The translations under genes were made by a program, and so were the position numbers. A stretch of DNA of 64,000 nt from Aphrocallistes beatrix. Taxonomy: Eukaryota > Porifera > Hexactinellida > Sceptrulophora > Aphrocallistidae. Positions 58,053-64,000 of this stretch are shown in pieces (position 1 is the first letter of the stretch; each line of letters starts with the position of its first letter). The notes under the pieces are model-generated. The model was not told the origin of the DNA and did not search any database. It was given only the letters and a program-made list of their open reading frames with translations. The stretch spans positions 3,553,148 through 3,617,147 of the forward strand of contig OY725499.1 in assembly GCA_963281255.1 (NCBI GenBank), written 5' to 3'.

Positions 58053-59221
58053 ATGAACATACTTGAGAAGAATGCACTCACAAAATTATTTATGAACTCT
58101 AAAAGATATAATTATTTTCTGGAAGTGGTAAACATAACTGATTTCAGTGCACAGAAAATTAATCACTTCGAGTATTGTTTATCGAAATTCTGCTCGAGTA
58201 TGAACTCGAATTGAACAATTGTGCAATACGATTCAGCATATCTAATCAAACCAATTTGTTTGATATTAATTCGATTAGGGAGAAAATTGATGATTCTTTG
58301 AATCCTTTTCGCTGATTGAACATGCTTTGCAGCAAAAGCATAAAATATTTAAATTCTAAAATTACAACCAAATTATTCAAGTAAATACTTGTAGAAATAA
58401 AATATCATCATGATGTATGTACACTAGTTAGGAAATTAAATGATTCAGTGAAAAATTTGTAAGCACTGACAACTGTTTTCGGAAACTCAGTTCTATTCCA
58501 TTTATCACACAGCTGGAGTTTAGCAGGAGACTAGAAGAACATAATAAGCATGCACTGAGGCAAAATTAATTGGCAAACGATAATCACACATTGGAGGATA
58601 CATTGGATTCGTTCTTGTTGACATGTGACGCAGAGGGGAGAGACAAATCAACAGTATATTGATTGAGGCTTGCAACCGTGTTAATGGAGTATTTCAGTTA
58701 TACCATAAATTATAATCCCACTCTATATTAATTAAATAAACCTTGGATAATATCCTATATATGGATACTAGTATGTACAGGGATGGTAGAAATACTGTAA
58801 CAAAAAAGTGGGTTAGCGCAAAAAGTAATCTTATAGCAGTTTCCTTCACCTTTCCAAGGAATCATTCCGCAAATGCGGCACGATACCAAGAGGAATATAG
58901 TTAGGCAAAGTTATTGTTAAATTAAATAATTATGTTTCCATGTGCTGGACTATTCTCAAGGCACATTTCTAGGTTACTGCTTTTAGTTGTACATAGACAA
59001 GGCTAATGAGAATAGTGTATATGTGTATTTATATTTAGCGAGGAGTCATCCATAGCGATGAAATCTTCCTTCGATATGCATGGTAAGATTGGAAGCATAC
59101 TTACACATAGTGCATTAGGCATTCTATTAATATGCAACCAAGAAGAATTTGGGATAAACCACACTAGGAAAGAAACCATGGTTGATTCTTCCTACCTCAT
59201 TCAGTTATAGTTCAGTTACAA
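58053..59221. other. Gene-free interval between the kinase and MED20
   Basis: It lies between two divergent genes (kinase minus, MED20 plus), so it should contain both promoters and probably the missing first kinase exon. I could not identify either. The sequence is AT-rich without other marked features. Confidence 0.45.
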
Positions 59222-62200
59222 ATGGTTGTGGTAATACTAATTCATTGGGAAGCACCTGAGGCTATGCCTCCTGGACATGCTAACGATAAACTGCAGGAAA
59301 AGATAGAAATTCTAGGTAGGCCAATTCTAGGCGCCATACTCGTGTATGATATATTAGTACTATCATGCAATGCAATTAATCTAGGCGGGAAACTGAGCGG
59401 GAAATGGGAGGTTGACTGTGAGGTGTTCTACTCAATCAGTGGGATTGTGGGACTTAGTGACACAGCGAGTGCACAGCCCAGTGGTCTCGGTGGTGCAGCC
59501 AGTCCGCAACAAGCCATCTACATCCTCCACAACTCCAACTATAGTCTCTCTACCTTCGCGATTCTAGAGAACAATACTGTGCTGATTGCTGACTCAACTT
59601 TTGACCTCTTCCTTCCTCTACTGAAAACCTTCTATGTCAAAAAAGGTACAATCCTATTGGATATTTACTTTATGCGCATACAAATAAACGTAAATTAATA
59701 TCAGTGCTCTTCTCAAGCATTTTCGAAGTGTATCAACTCATACTTGAAAGTTGGTTAGCAAAAAATAAAATTTCTTCAGATAGGAAATTGAAAAGAACGC
59801 TAGCTGGTATTTCAGAGGCTGGCCACCATCCAAAGCATCATCAAACTAAAAATAATATATTTCCTCTGAACTATTAATAGGCAAGTCACGTTTCACGTGA
59901 TCTTAGCTTCTAGCTATTCAAATTTAATATGACAAATAGTTCAGAGTTCAGACAGAATAACTGATAATTATTAAGCCAATGAAACACGATCTCGTCCTAG
60001 CTCGTGGAATAGCATACTACGTGGAATAGCATAGCATACTCAGAGAAAATCCTATAATTACTTAGTCGTGGTTGCTGAGTAATCTGTACATCAGAAATCA
60101 ATCTACAGATGGGAAACCTGGGAAATCGTAAACTGACACAATATTTAGCCTCAAAAAATTAATTAGTGAGGAATAAACAATTAGTGAGAATAAATGAATT
60201 CGGTAATTTCCAGCCAACTAATGGAAAGCACATGAATAGTACCTCTGTTCAAAGGTCAAACTTAGTATCCATTAGCTATGCTATTTAGATGTCTAAGGTG
60301 CATAGTGAGCCAGTGAAGATTCAATATTTGTTGGTACTTCACAGCTACAAAAGGGTAGTGCGAGAATCTGATTGCCATGAAGACATCTTGCTGCACTAAA
60401 ACTTATTTTTCCACTCAAAATGAATGGCCACAGTACTACTACTGTATTTCTCACTCGATTATCCGAGATGGCCAATCAATTATCCGAATATTTATGTACC
60501 AATCAGTTCGCCTGATTCTGCACACAATGAAAGGGTATTGTATGTATTTACATAATTGATTAAATATAAAATGCGAAATGGAGAATTATTTTGGAATCAA
60601 ATCGTTGTTAACTTAATTTCATATGGCAAGTAACACATCAAATATTTCTGAATCTACTCCTGTCAGAAGAGGAGGTAAAGCAATCAGTGATGAAATCCGC
60701 TCAAGGTTGATCAAAGCTCATGAAACAGGACTTAGTTATGGGCAAATATCCGAACTCTATGATGTTAAAAAGGATACTGTATTCGCATTTGCAGTTTTAG
60801 GCAGTATACAACCAAACCGCGAGGTGGTTCAAAGGGGAGAAAGATAAACCAAGAAACATTAGGTTATCTTATAAATTTAATTGTATCCCGAGCGGATATA
60901 ACGCTTCATGAAATGAAAGATGCACTAATACAAGAAAAGGGACTCACTGTATCAGTAGCAACGATTGCACGATGTCTCGAAGGTTCCCTTATTACACTTA
61001 AGAAAATGGAATTAGTTCCAATGAATAGAAATTCGGAGGAAAATAAAATTGCAAGACGCCAGCATGCATCATGGCTGCAAACTCAATATGAATTGGGAGC
61101 ACAGTTTTGTTACATTGATGAGTGTGGATTCGGGTTATACACTGCTAGGTCACATGGACGTTCTGTCAGGGGATTACCAGCCAGAAGAATTGTTCCGAAT
61201 CAAAGAACTCCGCATATTACCATGCTATGTGCTATTAGCCCTAATGCTGGACTAATCCATAAAATGATGATAACTGGAGGAGCGAAGTAGGAGAATTTTG
61301 ACCAATTTATCAATGAATTATTTCACTTAGAGTTCGGTCAAGCGGTTAATCCAATTGAAGGAGTAAATAAATGCTACTTGATATTCGACAATGCACCCTG
61401 TCATCGAGGTATTGAAGCGAGGTTAGCCGAAAACATACCGGAAAACTTTGAATTGATCCGTTTACCACCTTACAGCTGTGAACTTAATCCGATCGAATTT
61501 TCGTTCAATAGTCTCAAAGCATATTTGAAGCGTGCTATCAGTATACATGGACCAATTATTCCAAACCATGGTCAATCACTTGCTACAGCAAGAAGACAAT
61601 TTCTTTTGCAACTGGCTCCTAGTGCACTCAGTCGAATTACTGCCACCTCCACCCTCAATTCGTTTTTTCATGTCCTAACGATAACTGCTCCCAAAGCCAT
61701 TAGGCTCGAAGACCTCTAAATTTGATTTAATAACCAGCCAGAGCTATCAAACTCGATTATTTAACCCCATTCTTCTTAAATAAATCATTGTTAAAATATT
61801 TATCTGAATACATATAATTGTGAAAAATAAAATCTACACTAAATTAACTGGATCAAATTTTATCGGATAATCAATTGACTATCTCGGATAATTGATTGAC
61901 TATCACGGATAATCGAGTGAGAAATACAGTAGTAATAATCCACATCAACCAATTATAAGCCCTGTCGCTCCCTAGGGTGAAAAAAATTCAAAACTCGAGT
62001 TAAACCTTAGAATAGTATGCCTGTATACTTCACGATTATAAACTAATAAGTTGCTTAGACAAACTTTCCCAAATGGCAAGTTTCACAACGTTGAAAGGAT
62101 TCGATTAGAACCAAGAAAACAGTATCATAATCTAGTGGCCTATTTATTAGAACTAAATCTGATTAAGCGATTCTAGCCTATCACTCTCTTCCCTCGTGTA

Positions 62201-62512
62201 TCAGGTCAGAAGAGCGACGCTAAGGGAAACCGGTACGAACTCGGAGACTTTGTCGTGAAGACAGGAGTGGCGACATACGGAGCCGGCCAGCACAAAACTC
62301 TGCTGCTAGAGGTGACCTACTTGAAGAGTGACACTCCCCAGGAATGCACGGACAAAATAACCGAACTAGCGAAGCTGTTGCTTGACACTTCATTCCCTGA
62401 AGTGGAAATTCCGCGCACGGTGAGGGAAGATAATAAATTCTCTCCCACGGATCTGATGCTACAGTACAAGCTTCTCTTCTCACACCTCAAGAAACCGCCA
62501 GGCGCGAAATGA
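59222..62512 (+). CDS. MED20: Mediator complex subunit 20
   Basis: Three exons: 59222-59315, 59385-59645 and 62205-62512, with all junctions in consistent phase; the protein is about 220 residues (vertebrate MED20 is about 212). It matches the family from memory: KLQEKIEILG, GKWEVDCEVF, YILHNSNYSLSTFAILENN, LIADSTFDLFLPLLKTFY, then YELGDFVVKTG and the C-terminal DLMLQYKLLF. MED20 is a head-module subunit of Mediator, bridging transcription factors and RNA polymerase II in the nucleus. Intron 1 (59316-59384) is 69 nt, a multiple of three without a stop, so a simple ORF covers exons 1 and 2 plus 23 extra residues. Removing it restores the expected spacing before the WEVDCE segment. Intron 2 (2559 nt) contains a mariner-like element. 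Confidence 0.93.
60439..61932 (+). mobile_element. Tc1/mariner-superfamily transposon in MED20 intron 2
   Basis: 1494 bp flanked by TA (60437-60438 and 61933-61934). The inverted ends, starting CTACTGTATTTCTCACTCGA, agree over about 49 bp with three mismatches. Subterminal ATTATCCG words are repeated, twice at the left and three times at the right, and could be transposase-binding sites. It carries a decayed transposase gene in the same orientation as MED20. Confidence 0.95.
60623..61719 (+). pseudogene. IS630/Tc1/mariner (DDE_3-type) transposase, decayed
   Basis: Starting at the ATG at 60623, an N-terminal helix-turn-helix (GKAISDEIRSRLIKAHETG) leads to a frameshift near 60790-60810, after which the frame continues through a GGSKGRK linker. 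The first catalytic aspartate is in YIDECGFGLYTARSHGRS. A TAG at 61288-61290 interrupts the frame. The second aspartate is in IFDNAPCH and the glutamate in LNPIEFSF, with 35 residues between them by my count, so it differs from the DD34E Tc1 element at 159-1507. It is inactive: one frameshift and one stop codon. Confidence 0.9.
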
Positions 62513-62645
62513 CAACACAATGACAGGATTAAACACCTCTCTTTACCTTCAGTAGTTGAATTAGCATAACCATACGATTGTATTAACCTAGTTTGTTATG
62601 TGAATCTAATTTTATCCCATGGTAACATAGTGGAATAGTCTACTC

Positions 62646-63630
62646 AAGGGTTTTCAGCCCGTGGGTTGCGGAATAGTATATTTTCTCACGAAACACACTA
62701 TCAACTTGGAGCATGAATTCCATATGGTTCCAATTCACTTGATTGTGGTGTCACATCTAAATATTCTAATTGTTTCATTGTATTATAGACAAGCACGCTT
62801 CGCTTGCTTGCGCTGCGCGGCTTGCGGACACGCAGTGTCCGCAGAGTCACCTTGCGGGCGCCTGGAGTTACTCAATCTAACATATGGGATTTTTTTCCTT
62901 TATATAAATATTTTAAAAAAGGTCAACGAAAAATTTCTCATATGGATCCGAAAATATAATATTCGGATTCTACAGCACTAAAAACATGTCAACCGTTGGA
63001 AGCTAGTCTCTAAATCCTAGCGTTTTAATATATAATATATAACACAGCATGCATATGGAATGGATACTAGAAGTTATATTGAAGTATGAAATTGTCACCG
63101 ATAAATTATTATAACCTGGGAAAGTCACCAAAAGTCTGTACATAGCTAAGAATATGCATTTTTAATGTTCTAATTTCTAATAGATTTTCTTTGCTATGGC
63201 AGCAAAAAACATGCTCCGAAGTGTGCTTATTCAGATGATTATCTAAATTTTGTTGTTCCATTCCGTTAGCTATCCAATCGTATCGAATACTTAAGTTACT
63301 CATACCATTCCCATCAACTTATTTATATAAAACTGCGTTTTCTAGCATGCTGGTAATGAAGACTAAGACTAGAAATAAACTTGAGGTTGAAGCAGGTCTA
63401 GCTACTGCTTATCCGCAACACAACCCATAACTGAAATGCTCGTCAATCAGAAACAGCATCAAAATCGCATTAAACAAATTCAAAATATTAGGCTTAATTG
63501 AAAAATGTATTATGCATATTATAAATAGTGCTTATCAAGGTTTTGAGTAAATTACTATTCTCAGGAGTGTGTCGCGAAGATTTGAATATTAGGAAATTGG
63601 TCACAGACCTAAAAAGTTTGAAAACCCCTG
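62646..63630. mobile_element. hAT-type element of 985 bp after MED20
   Basis: An exact 8-bp duplication, GTCTACTC, flanks it (62638-62645 and 63631-63638). Ends AAGGGTTTTCAGCCCGTGG and AAAGTTTGAAAACCCCTG are hAT-like. A 64-codon minus frame (63109-63303) and a plus frame at the right end (63528-63740) are too short to classify as transposase remnants. It contains the GC-rich repeat at 62788-62868. Confidence 0.85.
62788..62868. repeat. GC-rich dispersed repeat, copy 2
   Basis: Same order of words as 38671-38747 (CAAGCACGCTTCGCTTGCTT, GTGTCCGC, GGGCGCCTGGAGTTAC). It is nested in the hAT element at 62646-63630. Confidence 0.75.
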
Positions 63631-63876
63631 GTCTACTCGAAAGGATAAATTATTTGTATTCTCCTAAATATCATGCACCAGTACTACATAAAACGAACAT
63701 GACGAATGAGACAAGTTTAATAATTGAGAGACAAGGATAAATACATGTATAATGTTGGCTCCATCAAGTTGTGATTATGTGAGTACGTACTACGTATCAT
63801 TGAAAGGATCCCATAACCATCAAGATAATGGAAACAACTCCGATATTCAATTAATTATTTGGCAATTCAGGCTAAA

Positions 63877-63996
63877 TTGCACACTTCGCTACAGATGTGT
63901 TGCAGTGTATTAGAGAACTTTACGTGTATGTATCATACAATACGTACAAACATAGTTCTCTAATACACTGCAACACATCTGTAGCGAAGTGTGCAA
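63877..63996. repeat. Perfect 43-bp inverted repeat, 34-bp loop
   Basis: 63877-63919 and 63954-63996 are exact reverse complements. Each arm contains TTGCACACTTCGCTA, the 3' coding end of a family 1 Ig-like gene, so the gene end is present in both orientations. Confidence 0.97.
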
Positions 63997-64000
63997 GTCA
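63980..64000 (-). CDS. Family 1 Ig-like gene copy 4, 3' end only
   Basis: The last bases, read on the minus strand, encode DLHTSL, the C-terminus of family 1. The usual TAG reads CAG here, so the frame continues downstream through the inverted repeat for about 20 codons before a TAA. The remainder of the gene lies beyond the window. Confidence 0.65.

Overview
This is an animal (metazoan) nuclear DNA window. It is AT-rich, its genes are spliced with GT-AG introns, and it carries many eukaryotic DNA transposons (Tc1/mariner, pogo-like, hAT, a piggyBac-type MITE). It also holds typical animal genes: MED20, a CFAP36-like BART-domain cilium gene, an ABCC/MRP transporter and a deoxynucleoside kinase. 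I cannot name the species. An early-branching or soft-bodied invertebrate would fit, but nothing in the sequence decides this.

Layout. From 1 to 7.5 kb lie three tandem avidin-like genes. Copy A is split by a Tc1 element, copy B has lost the start codon and TATA box seen in copy C, and copy C is intact. A CFAP36-like gene lies on the minus strand at 8.7-10.1 kb. From about 11 to 28 kb there is a segmentally duplicated region with three families of very small immunoglobulin-like genes: family 1 at 14.8, 23.5 and 27.4 kb, family 2 at 16.0 kb, and family 3 at 17.7 kb with a truncated copy at 24.9 kb. From 28 to 34.5 kb I see only repeats and spacer. A 1332-residue ABCC4-like transporter is encoded in one uninterrupted ORF at 34.5-38.5 kb. 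From 39 to 53 kb a second duplicated region carries two more family 2 genes (42.5 kb, and 48.5 kb with a nonsense codon) among many MITEs. A deoxynucleoside kinase gene (minus) spans 53.6-56.8 kb. MED20 (plus) spans 59.2-62.5 kb with a decayed mariner-like element in its second intron. The last 22 bases enter a fourth family 1 copy, which forms a perfect 43-bp inverted repeat with the bases before it.

The most interesting signal is the set of avidin-like and Ig-like genes. They are small, tandemly duplicated, show no recognisable signal peptide, and share one promoter geometry: a TATAAATA-like box about 50-90 bp upstream of the ATG. Two unrelated genes (CFAP36-like and MED20) also contain a short intron whose length is a multiple of three and which has no in-frame stop, so a plain ORF search reads straight through it. 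Exon boundaries were inferred by eye from splice signals, phase and recalled family alignments; no search or transcript data were available.
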